A stretch of 5,768 nt of DNA from the NCBI GenBank assembly GCA_002305235.1, contig DBQL01000108.1, positions 509-6,276 of the forward strand. Reading direction: 5' to 3'. A program made the position numbers and the translations under genes. The notes below the pieces were generated by a model, which saw only the letters and a list, made by a program, of their open reading frames with translations, had not been told where the DNA came from and ran no database searches. Positions 1 through 5,768 of the stretch are shown here, piece by piece. Within the stretch, counting starts at the first letter, position 1, and each line of letters begins with the position of its first letter. Origin of the DNA: Prevotella sp. UBA1395. Lineage in GTDB: Bacteria > Bacteroidota > Bacteroidia > Bacteroidales > Bacteroidaceae.

Positions 1-2
1 TC

Positions 3-584
3 AACAGCATCGACTCCGTATCAAAAAATCCCATCCCCGTGATCTATCAGAGCGGCTATCTCACCATCAAAGGCTATGATGACGAATTTGAAACCTATCG
101 TTTGGGGTTCCCCAACCAAGAGGTGGAGGAGGGATTCACACGCTATCTCGTCCCTTTCTACACGCATATCCCCCAAGGCGAGTCGGTGTTTTCCATCCAA
201 CAGTTTATACAAGACATCAGAAACGGACAACCCGAGCGGTTCATGCAACGCATGGCGACGATGCTCTCCGACACCGACTACCGGATTGTGGGTGATGCGG
301 AACTGTATTTCCAGAATGCCTTTTATCTCATCTCAAAGATGCTCGGCTTCTATACCGAGGTGGAGCGGACCACCAGCGACGGGCGGATAGACATGATCAT
401 CAAGACCCGCGACTATATTTATATCATGGAGTTCAAGCTCGACGGCACGCCGCAGGAGGCCTTGCGACAAATCGAGGACAAGGGCTATGCCAAGCCCTTC
501 GGCATGGACGGCCGAAAGATCTGCCGCATCGGCGTCAACTTCTCCTTGAAAAAGCGCTGCATCGACGGTTGGGAGATAGCGTGA
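3..584 (+). CDS. AAA-ATPase-like / PD-(D/E)XK nuclease superfamily protein, C-terminal part (5'-truncated)
   Basis: The reading frame is open from the left edge (first full codon at 3) to a TGA at 582-584, giving about 193 residues of a longer protein. The family it resembles carries an N-terminal AAA-ATPase-like domain (PF09820 type) and a C-terminal nuclease-like domain (PF08011 type), usually 500-plus residues in total; the ATPase part lies outside the window. The visible start, NPIPVIYQSGYLTIKGYD, is typical of the linker between the two. The nuclease core is recognisable: RIDM with Asp at fragment residue 130 (base 390), then MEFKL with Glu 143 and Lys 145 (bases 429 and 435), then a Q-x6-Y stretch (Gln 156, Tyr 162). 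This is the D...ExK pattern of PD-(D/E)XK enzymes. The catalytic residues look intact, so it is probably not a decayed copy. The biological role is unknown; such genes occur in many copies per genome in Bacteroidota. A GTG at 39 is an internal valine codon, not the start. Confidence 0.85.
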   Translation, partial: NSIDSVSKNPIPVIYQSGYLTIKGYDDEFETYRLGFPNQEVEEGFTRYLVPFYTHIPQGESVFSIQQFIQDIRNGQPERFMQRMATMLSDTDYRIVGDAELYFQNAFYLISKMLGFYTEVERTTSDGRIDMIIKTRDYIYIMEFKLDGTPQEALRQIEDKGYAKPFGMDGRKICRIGVNFSLKKRCIDGWEIA

Positions 585-631
585 AAGCACCGATCGAGAT
601 AGAATATCGGACGATCAGGGGCGTAGACATC

Positions 632-656
632 CGGCCTTTCCGAATGTGAAAGGCTG
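632..656. terminator. Hairpin between convergent genes, possible bidirectional terminator
   Basis: GCCTTTC at 634-640 pairs perfectly with GAAAGGC at 648-654 around a 7-base loop. The stem extends outward by a G-T (G-U in RNA) and a C-G pair to 632/656. It sits between the stop of the nuclease-type gene (584) and the stop of the hydrolase gene on the other strand (685), where a shared terminator would be expected. No T-run follows the stem on either strand, so it is not a canonical intrinsic terminator. The right arm overlaps a second small hairpin, GGCTG-tgt-CAGCC at 652-664, which would compete with it. The structure is seen directly; the terminator role is inference. Confidence 0.35.
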
Positions 657-684
657 TGTCAGCCGCACACGACGACAGTTCATT

Positions 685-1659
685 TCATCGTGAGGAAACG
701 CCGTCTTGAATCGACGATAGAAAACTGCGAAGCCGCAACTGATACTCCGTCTTATGGTCATGATAGCTCTTGGCGTGCTCCGACCCGTGGGCCACGTAGA
801 GCGATTTGCTCCCCTGCTTGGCTTGATACAGGCGGAATACCATTGCCGTGGGCACGTAGGTGTCGTGCCCGCCGTGAATGAAGAGCATGGGCTTGGTGCT
901 CCGCCCGACGGCATCGACCATCGATGCCTCGCCAAACGACCATCCGTATTTCAGACGGCAGAGCACCGATGTGACATACATCAGGGGGAACGGGGGCAGC
1001 CCGAACTGCTTGTTTAATTGGTCGGCAAACTCATCCCACACCGATGTATAGCCGCAATCCTCGACAAACGCCTTGACCGAGGCGGGGGTCTTCTCGCCCG
1101 CCACGGCCATCGTGGTGGCCGCTCCCATCGAAATTCCGTGTACCACGATTGAGGCCGTCCCGGTGCTGTCGCGATAGAGCGAGTCGGCTATCGCGATCCA
1201 TCGGAGCACGTCGCGACGGTCTTTCCAGCCCATCTGAGCCTCGCTACCCTCGCTTTTCCCATGACCGTGAAGGTCGGGAACGACGAGATTGAACCCCATG
1301 TCGTGGTGATAAAAATATCCCAAATGGAGCATCGACACGGCGCAATCGGTATAGCCATGCACCAAGACCGCCGTATGTCCGGTGGCTCTCGGTGCCCTGA
1401 TGAGCAGGGCATGATGCTTCTCGCCGGCATCGGTCACGATGATAGTGTCGCGCAAGGCTTGCGCCTTTTGCAGCGAGTCGATCCACGGACGGGTCTCGGG
1501 ATAGTCGGCAAAGAGCCGGGCATACCTCTGCTGATAATCCCTGCCGCTGTTGTTTTCGGGTTTAAGCGAATAGTTCAGCATATACAGGCCGGCACCCAAC
1601 AGGATGACGGCACACAGCCCCAAGACAAGGGCAAGGCAGCCCAATGATTTATTTCTCAT
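685..1659 (-). CDS. Membrane-anchored alpha/beta hydrolase (serine esterase/lipase-like)
   Basis: A complete 324-residue protein. Residues about 7-28 form one hydrophobic segment with basic residues before it and no lipobox, so it is probably an uncleaved membrane anchor or signal peptide that places the enzyme on the periplasmic side. The rest is an alpha/beta-hydrolase fold: strand plus oxyanion-type motif VLVHGYTD (residues 98-105), PDLHGHGKSEG (128-138), the nucleophile elbow G-I-S-M-G with Ser177, then HGGHD with Asp266 and SEHAKSY with His295. The catalytic triad Ser-Asp-His is therefore complete. Proteins of this shape (compare Bacillus YqkD and other YfhR/BEM46-like hydrolases) hydrolyse ester-type bonds, but the substrate cannot be read from sequence. 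The ATG at 1657-1659 lies inside the end of the upstream yitT-like gene, an 11-bp overlap that implies one transcript and probably translational coupling. The upstream AGGAAAAG is only a weak ribosome site. It ends convergently with the nuclease-type gene. Confidence 0.88.
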   Translation of the reverse strand: MRNKSLGCLALVLGLCAVILLGAGLYMLNYSLKPENNSGRDYQQRYARLFADYPETRPWIDSLQKAQALRDTIIVTDAGEKHHALLIRAPRATGHTAVLVHGYTDCAVSMLHLGYFYHHDMGFNLVVPDLHGHGKSEGSEAQMGWKDRRDVLRWIAIADSLYRDSTGTASIVVHGISMGAATTMAVAGEKTPASVKAFVEDCGYTSVWDEFADQLNKQFGLPPFPLMYVTSVLCRLKYGWSFGEASMVDAVGRSTKPMLFIHGGHDTYVPTAMVFRLYQAKQGSKSLYVAHGSEHAKSYHDHKTEYQLRLRSFLSSIQDGVSSR

Positions 1660-2596
1660 ATCGTTCTACTTTTCCTAACTTCTCATTGATTTCTTCCAAG
1701 CGCATCTTTTTCTTCACCTTCACACGGTCAAAACCCTGTCCGTACACGCCGATAACAGCACTCTGGGCCACAAAGGCATCGGGATCGATCTCGTTGATAA
1801 GGTCGAAGATGAAGCTCGACTCGCTCTTTTTGGCAATGCAAAACACCACCTTGATGTCTTTCCGGGAATAGAATCCGTTGCCGTTGAGCGTCGTGCAGCC
1901 TCGGTTGGCGATTTTATTGATCGCCTCTCCGATCTCCTGATACCTGTCCGAAATGATAAAAAATTGTACGCTCTGGCGCAGCGTATTGACGACATAATCC
2001 ACACAAAACGAGATGATGAACATCAGTACATAACTGTAAAGCACCTTCTCCCAGTCGCGAAGCACCAAATAACTTGACGTGACGATGGCGATATCGCAAA
2101 ACAGGATGATATGTCCCAACGATACGTCGCGATACTTATGGATAATCGCCGCCACCACATCCGAGCCACCACTGCTGCCTCCTGTCGACAGCCCCAAGCC
2201 CACACTCGTGCCCATGAACACCCCGCCCACGATGCAAGCCATGAACTTTTGGTCGGCCAGCAGGTGCAGGTTGGGGTCCATCATGCGCTGCATCACCGAG
2301 GTTCCCACGGTAAAAACGACGACCGCATAGATGGTCTTGGCGCAGAATTTCCATCCCAACGTCTTCAGCGCAAATAACAACAGGATGGCGTTGAACACAA
2401 AATAGGTGGTCTGAACGGGTATTCCCGTGCCCCAATAGATCACTGAAGCGATACCCACGATGCCTCCCATCGTGATCTCATTGGGTAGCAAAAACAGGTT
2501 CAACCCTATCACGCCGATCACCATCGCCACCGTGAGGATCACATAATCGTGGATCGAACGATACAGCAACTTAGGATTTTTCTTGGGCATCTCCAT
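1649..2596 (-). CDS. YitT family membrane protein (DUF161 + DUF2179)
   Basis: A complete 315-residue protein and the first gene of a two-gene minus-strand operon. The N-terminal two thirds is strongly hydrophobic, with likely membrane segments near residues 18-38, 45-55, 62-80, 87-102, 118-137, 160-179 and 186-203. Family marks include the LPNEITMGGIVGIA stretch (37-50) and the glycine/serine-rich GLGLSTGGSSGGSDVVA (133-149), both typical of YitT proteins. The C-terminal soluble part (about 210-290), with GCTTLNGNGFYSRKDIKVVFC and a later VIGVYGQGF, is the DUF2179 domain, thought to be a cytoplasmic regulatory or ligand-binding module. The transported substrate, if any, is not established for the family. 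Length and domain order are normal. The start is placed at the ATG 2594-2596; a second ATG two codons in (2588-2590) is equally possible and neither has a well-spaced ribosome site. The last 11 bases overlap the hydrolase start. Confidence 0.92.
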   Translation of the reverse strand: MEMPKKNPKLLYRSIHDYVILTVAMVIGVIGLNLFLLPNEITMGGIVGIASVIYWGTGIPVQTTYFVFNAILLLFALKTLGWKFCAKTIYAVVVFTVGTSVMQRMMDPNLHLLADQKFMACIVGGVFMGTSVGLGLSTGGSSGGSDVVAAIIHKYRDVSLGHIILFCDIAIVTSSYLVLRDWEKVLYSYVLMFIISFCVDYVVNTLRQSVQFFIISDRYQEIGEAINKIANRGCTTLNGNGFYSRKDIKVVFCIAKKSESSFIFDLINEIDPDAFVAQSAVIGVYGQGFDRVKVKKKMRLEEINEKLGKVERYEK

Positions 2597-2632
2597 AATC
2601 GTTTATCGGTGTTTTCATATTCGTAAGTTTAT

Positions 2633-2665
2633 GCAAAAATAACGATTTTAACCTGACACCACAAA
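2633..2665 (-). promoter_or_regulatory. Bacteroidota-type promoter for the yitT-hydrolase operon
   Basis: Read on the minus strand, TTTG (2665-2662) is followed after 20 bases by TATTTTTG (2641-2634), an exact match to the Bacteroidota sigma-ABfr consensus of a -33 TTTG and a -7 TAnnTTTG with close to the usual spacing. Transcription would begin a few bases downstream, near 2627, leaving a 5' leader of about 30 bases before the ATG at 2596. The boxes are seen directly; activity is inferred from the match and position. Confidence 0.7.
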
Positions 2666-2717
2666 GAATATCCTAAAATATTGTCTCATGCGCCCCTGCT
2701 TTTCCTAATCTTTTTAG

Positions 2718-2726
2718 TAACTTTGC
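2718..2726 (+). promoter_or_regulatory. argS: Bacteroidota -7 promoter box for argS
   Basis: TAACTTTGC matches the Bacteroidota -7 consensus TAnnTTTG exactly and lies 40 bases before the argS ATG. Transcription would begin near 2731-2734, giving a leader of about 35 bases that is A/T-rich and lacks a Shine-Dalgarno sequence, as is common in this phylum. No clear -33 TTTG is present at the expected distance; the region around 2694-2703 only offers a run of T (2700-2703) at a short spacing. The call therefore rests on one box and its position. Confidence 0.6.
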
Positions 2727-2765
2727 AACAAGATTCAGTAATAACAAATTTATATCCGCATATCG

Positions 2766-4583
2766 ATGAATATTGAAAAGGAAATATCCTCAGCAGTGCT
2801 CAAGGCTGTCAAGGAACTTTATGGCGTGGATTTGCCTGCCGACATGGTTCAATTGCAAAAGACCAAAGCAACCTTTGAAGGTAATCTTACCCTCGTGGTC
2901 TTCCCCTTTTTGAAGGCCTCCCGCAAGAAACCCGAGGTCACTGCACAGGAGATTGGCGAGCTGTTGGTGCGCGACAGTGAGGCTGTGGCCGCTTTCAACG
3001 TGGTGAAAGGATTTCTCAATCTCATCATCGCGCCACAGGCATGGATCGGTCTGCTCAATGACATCAACGCCAATGAGACCTACGGCGAGCAAGCCGTCAC
3101 AGACGACAGCAAGCTCGTGATGATAGAATATTCATCGCCCAACACCAACAAACCGTTGCATCTGGGACACGTGCGCAACAACCTGTTGGGCTGGAGCCTC
3201 TCGCAAATCATGCAGGCCAACGGTCACAAAGTGGTGAAAACCAATATCGTCAACGATCGCGGCATCCACATTTGCAAGTCTATGCTCGCATGGCAGAAAT
3301 GGGGAAACGGCGACACTCCGGAGACAACGGGCAAGAAAGGCGACCATCTTATAGGTGACTATTATGTGGCTTTCGACAAGCATTACCGTGAGGAGGTGGC
3401 ACAGCTCAAGGCCCAATACATTGCCGAGGGCATGGAAGCCGAGCAGGCAGAAGATAAAGCCAAGGCTGAAGCACCCCTTATCCAAGAGGCCCATGACATG
3501 TTGGTGAAATGGGAGCAGGGCGATAAGGCCGTGCGTGACCTATGGGAAAAAATGAACAACTGGGTGTATGCGGGCTTCGACGAGACCTACAAGGCACTCG
3601 GCGTGGGCTTTGACAAGATATATTATGAATCGAATACCTACCTCGAGGGAAAGAAGAAGGTAGAGGAAGGACTCGCCAAGGGCCTCTTCCTCCGGAAAGA
3701 AGATAACAGCGTATGGGCCGATCTCACCAACGAGGGACTCGACCAGAAGCTGTTGCTTCGCTCCGATGGCACCAGCGTCTACATGACTCAGGACATCGGA
3801 ACGGCTGCCCTTCGATTCGCCGACTTCCCCATCGACAAGATGATTTATGTGGTAGGCAACGAGCAAAATTATCATTTCCAAGTGCTCTCGATACTCCTCG
3901 ACCGTCTCGGTTTCAAGTGGGGCAAAGACCTTGTGCACTTCTCCTACGGCATGGTAGAGCTTCCCAACGGTAAGATGAAGAGCCGCGAGGGTACCGTGGT
4001 CGATGCCGACGACCTCATCGCTACAATGATAGAGGATGCCCGCAAGACCAGCGACGAACTGGGTAAGTTCCACGACATGACCGAAGCCGAGAAGCAGGAG
4101 ATTGCCCGCATTGTGGGTCTCGGAGCGCTGAAGTACTTCATCCTCAAGGTCGACGCCCGCAAAAACATGCTCTTCAACCCAGAAGAGTCTATCGACTTCA
4201 ACGGCAACACAGGCCCGTTCATTCAGTACACCCACGCCCGCATCCGCTCTATCCTGCGCAAGGCCGAGGCTGAGGGCATAGCCATCCCGACGGCACTGAG
4301 CACCGACGCTCCGCTCAACGAGAAGGAGATACACCTCATCCAGAAGATGGACGAGTTTAAGGTGGCCGTGAAAGACGCCGGCGAGAACTACAACCCTGCA
4401 GGCATCGCCAACTACTGCTACGAGCTCACCAAGGAGTTCAACCAGTTCTACCACGACTACAGCATCCTCAGTGCCGATACCGACATCGAGAAGACCACCC
4501 GTCTGGTCATCGCCAAAAACGTGGCCAAGACCATCAAAAATGCCATGGCTCTCCTTGGCATCGAGGTGCCCGAGCGCATGTAA
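2766..4583 (+). CDS. argS: Arginyl-tRNA synthetase
   Basis: A complete 605-residue class Ia aminoacyl-tRNA synthetase that charges tRNA-Arg with arginine using ATP in the cytoplasm. The N-terminal region (about 1-110) is the ArgRS-specific tRNA-binding domain. The catalytic Rossmann fold follows: EYSSPNTNKPLHLGHVRNN carries the HIGH-type signature HLGH at residues 132-135, and ELPNGKMKSREGTVV carries the KMSK-type loop KMKSR at 403-407. GNTGPFIQYTHAR (481-492) leads into the DALR anticodon-binding domain, which runs to the C-terminus ending in VPERM. Length is normal for the family, and no frameshift or missing motif is seen. An acidic/lysine-rich helical insert (about 213-250, rich in A, E and K) lies within the catalytic region. 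The ATG at 2766 is chosen because it gives the full N-terminal domain and follows the -7 box at a sensible distance. A perfect hairpin follows the stop. Confidence 0.97.
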   Translation: MNIEKEISSAVLKAVKELYGVDLPADMVQLQKTKATFEGNLTLVVFPFLKASRKKPEVTAQEIGELLVRDSEAVAAFNVVKGFLNLIIAPQAWIGLLNDINANETYGEQAVTDDSKLVMIEYSSPNTNKPLHLGHVRNNLLGWSLSQIMQANGHKVVKTNIVNDRGIHICKSMLAWQKWGNGDTPETTGKKGDHLIGDYYVAFDKHYREEVAQLKAQYIAEGMEAEQAEDKAKAEAPLIQEAHDMLVKWEQGDKAVRDLWEKMNNWVYAGFDETYKALGVGFDKIYYESNTYLEGKKKVEEGLAKGLFLRKEDNSVWADLTNEGLDQKLLLRSDGTSVYMTQDIGTAALRFADFPIDKMIYVVGNEQNYHFQVLSILLDRLGFKWGKDLVHFSYGMVELPNGKMKSREGTVVDADDLIATMIEDARKTSDELGKFHDMTEAEKQEIARIVGLGALKYFILKVDARKNMLFNPEESIDFNGNTGPFIQYTHARIRSILRKAEAEGIAIPTALSTDAPLNEKEIHLIQKMDEFKVAVKDAGENYNPAGIANYCYELTKEFNQFYHDYSILSADTDIEKTTRLVIAKNVAKTIKNAMALLGIEVPERM

Positions 4584-4614
4584 AGTCGCTCCACTTCAGC
4601 CTCATCACACCCTC

Positions 4615-4637
4615 AAGCCGCCATCTCATGGCGGCTT
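4615..4637 (+). terminator. Perfect 10-bp hairpin after argS
   Basis: AAGCCGCCAT (4615-4624) and ATGGCGGCTT (4628-4637) form a perfect 10-bp G/C-rich inverted repeat around a 3-base loop (CTC). It begins 31 bases after the argS stop and ends 28 bases before the RNase H start. The sequence after it is pyrimidine-rich (CCACGCTCTTCTCTTAA) but has no solid T-run. It may act as a leaky intrinsic terminator or as an RNA stem that protects the argS message 3' end. The structure is certain; the function is inference. Confidence 0.6.
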
Positions 4638-4665
4638 CCACGCTCTTCTCTTAACGCCACCACCC

Positions 4666-5139
4666 ATGCCAGCCATACCCGCCAATCCGCCTGCCTACCG
4701 CCACGACACCGTTCTTCCCCTCCCACCCGAGGTGAAAGCCAACGCTTGGGCCGTCGACGCGGCCTGCTCGGGCAACCCGGGACCCATGGAATATCAGTGT
4801 GTGGACCTGGCCACAGGGGAACGGGTGTTTCACTACGGTCCGGTGCACGGCACCAACAACATCGGCGAGTTTCTGGCCATTGTACATGCCCTGGCCCTCA
4901 TGCAGCAGAAAAACATCACCGACAAGGTGATTTACTCTGACTCTTACAACGCCATCCTTTGGGTGCGCAACCGCAAATGCAAGACCAAGCTGGAGCGCAA
5001 TGCACAGACCGAGCCACTCTATCAGGTCATTGCCCGAGCCGAGAACTGGCTGCGTACCCACGCTGCCAAGATACCTATTATAAAATGGGAAACCAAGCAG
5101 TGGGGCGAGATACCCGCCGACTTTGGGAATAAGAAATAA
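4666..5139 (+). CDS. RNase H family protein (ribonuclease HI-like)
   Basis: A 157-residue protein with an RNase H fold, expected to cut the RNA strand of RNA-DNA hybrids with divalent metal ions, for example R-loops or primers. Motifs in order: AVDAACSGNPG with Asp31, TNNIGEFLAIVHAL with Glu68, YSDS with Asp92, and EIPADFG with Asp152. These match the four acidic metal ligands of RNase HI (E. coli Asp10, Glu48, Asp70, Asp134). The flexible loop that carries His124 in E. coli is not conserved: the approach to the last Asp is KWETKQWGEIPAD, with no histidine. The first 25 residues are proline-rich and unlike the viroplasmin domain found at the N-terminus of many Bacteroidota RNase H proteins. 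The ATG at 4666 is chosen because the next in-frame Met (residue 41) would remove Asp31, and the only upstream ATG (4471) lies inside argS. No ribosome site is visible. Confidence 0.87.
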   Translation: MPAIPANPPAYRHDTVLPLPPEVKANAWAVDAACSGNPGPMEYQCVDLATGERVFHYGPVHGTNNIGEFLAIVHALALMQQKNITDKVIYSDSYNAILWVRNRKCKTKLERNAQTEPLYQVIARAENWLRTHAAKIPIIKWETKQWGEIPADFGNKK

Positions 5140-5232
5140 TTACCGTGGTTCTACCTTCCTTTAATAATCTATCCTTCGCGGCCCTGCGGTTACGCATCAA
5201 CCTATATCTTCAAACATTACGATAACCAAGAA
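5140..5232. other. Short intergenic spacer with no clear signal
   Basis: These 93 bases separate the RNase H stop from the signal-peptide gene. I found no exact TAnnTTTG box on the plus strand, no strong inverted repeat and no T-tract terminator. Only degenerate TA...TT elements occur (for example TATATCTTC near 5201-5210). A promoter for the downstream gene may be present but cannot be supported from sequence alone. Confidence 0.4.
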
Positions 5233-5768
5233 ATGCATATAAGGATATTCACCATTTATTTTCTGCTCTTCATATGGAGTTCAGAAGCATACGCCGCAGT
5301 AAATACCAATTTACTCAAGGAACTGGACCATGCCATAGAACTTCGGCCAACATACATCGCCAACAAAGAAAAGAATATTCTGAACATACGTAAGTCGCTG
5401 GAGAAGGTGAAAGGGAAAAACATACAAGAAGAATTAGACCTGTGCGACATGCTATGCAACGAATACTCTGCGTTCAACACGGATTCTTCGCTTCTTTATG
5501 TAGACAGATTGTACCAATTGGCCGACAAAGCAAACCGTGAAGACCAGAAACTTAATGCCGTGCTTCACAAGGCAGAGGTGCTGATGACCATAGGCATGTT
5601 CAAAGAGGCTTCTGAATTGCTTGCGCCACAACAACACAAGTCTATGCCCAGAGAGCGTCGCGAAAATTTCTTCCATCTATGCCGCACACTCTATGGCTTG
5701 ATGGCAGACTTTGCCGTTACCTCCAAAGAGAAAAAAGCCTATATCCACCTGACAGATATCTATCGCGA
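5233..5768 (+). CDS. Exported helical-repeat protein, probably DUF6377 family, N-terminal part (3'-truncated)
   Basis: The frame opens with ATG at 5233 and stays open to the right edge, giving 178 complete codons. Residues 1-21 form a signal peptide (hydrophobic [11 protein letters not shown] core, AYA before the likely cleavage after Ala21), so the following part is periplasmic. The mature start, [23 protein letters not shown] followed by helical stretches such as [28 protein letters not shown], closely resembles the opening of Bacteroidales DUF6377 proteins, which continue with TPR-like helices, a transmembrane segment and a C-terminal coiled-coil/DUF6377 region. Those later parts are outside the window, so the family call rests on the N-terminal pattern alone. 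Family members are often annotated as putative regulators, but their function is not well established. By eye, this gene is richer in A/T than its neighbours (many AAA, GAA, AAT and ATA codons). Another TPR-type exported protein is the main alternative. Confidence 0.72.
   Translation, partial: MHIRIFTIYFLLFIWSSEAYAAVNTNLLKELDHAIELRPTYIANKEKNILNIRKSLEKVKGKNIQEELDLCDMLCNEYSAFNTDSSLLYVDRLYQLADKANREDQKLNAVLHKAEVLMTIGMFKEASELLAPQQHKSMPRERRENFFHLCRTLYGLMADFAVTSKEKKAYIHLTDIYR

Noticed and set aside
39..41. GTG as a start codon for the left-edge gene
   Set aside because: The frame is open to the window edge and the residues before the GTG (NPIP) fit the family's conserved linker, so the GTG is an internal valine.
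1261..1647. A 128-codon plus-strand open frame opposite the hydrolase
   Set aside because: It is antisense to a hydrolase with an intact catalytic triad and shows no domain pattern of its own.
3540..4454. A 304-codon open frame on the minus strand inside argS
   Set aside because: It lies wholly antisense to a well-conserved argS, has no recognisable motif and begins and ends without regulatory signals; it is a by-product of argS codon use.
4471..4665. A 65-codon in-frame upstream extension of the RNase H gene beginning at an ATG inside argS
   Set aside because: It would overlap argS by 113 bases in another frame, its residues look like a shadow of argS coding sequence, and its tail crosses the hairpin. 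The RNase H fold is complete from the ATG at 4666.
4651..5061. A 136-codon minus-strand open frame opposite the RNase H gene
   Set aside because: The sense strand carries all RNase H motifs; the antisense frame has none and no promoter-like box near it.
1..5768. CRISPR arrays, tRNA/rRNA genes, insertion sequences, toxin-antitoxin or phage modules
   Set aside because: No regularly spaced repeats, no tRNA cloverleaf or CCA end, no transposase motif and no pair of small overlapping toxin-antitoxin-like genes were found on either strand.

Overview
The window looks like chromosomal DNA from a Bacteroidota bacterium, most likely of the order Bacteroidales (a Prevotella- or Bacteroides-like organism). 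Three things suggest this: two promoter elements of the Bacteroidota TAnnTTTG type and a general lack of strong Shine-Dalgarno sequences; an AAA-ATPase-like/PD-(D/E)XK protein of a type greatly expanded in this phylum; and a terminal gene resembling the signal-peptide/TPR-like DUF6377 proteins of Bacteroidales. The genus is inference. No tRNA, rRNA, CRISPR array, insertion sequence or phage gene was seen.

Layout. (1) 3-584, + strand: the C-terminal part of an AAA-ATPase-like protein with a PD-(D/E)XK nuclease-type domain, cut by the left edge. (2) 585-684: a short convergent intergenic region with a hairpin. (3) 685-2596, - strand: a two-gene operon of a YitT-family membrane protein (DUF161 + DUF2179) followed by a membrane-anchored serine alpha/beta hydrolase; the genes overlap by 11 bp. 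(4) 2597-2765: a divergent promoter region, with a full two-box promoter for yitT and a -7 box for argS. (5) 2766-4583, + strand: a complete arginyl-tRNA synthetase gene (argS). (6) 4584-4665: a spacer with a perfect 10-bp hairpin. (7) 4666-5139, + strand: a small RNase H-fold protein with all four acidic catalytic residues. (8) 5140-5232: a short spacer with no clear element. (9) 5233 to the right edge, + strand: the N-terminal part of an exported helical-repeat protein, probably DUF6377 family.

How they fit together. argS and the RNase H gene are housekeeping information-processing genes in the same direction, separated by a hairpin that may partly uncouple their expression. The yitT-hydrolase pair is transcribed away from argS and is probably translated in a coupled way; both products are predicted to be in the inner membrane, but their substrates are unknown. 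The two edge genes belong to families common in Bacteroidales with poorly defined roles. I found no convincing evidence of an undescribed multi-gene system here. The points worth a second look are the overlapping membrane-protein/hydrolase pair, the divergent RNase H subfamily, the argS-rnh hairpin and the orphan nuclease-type gene.
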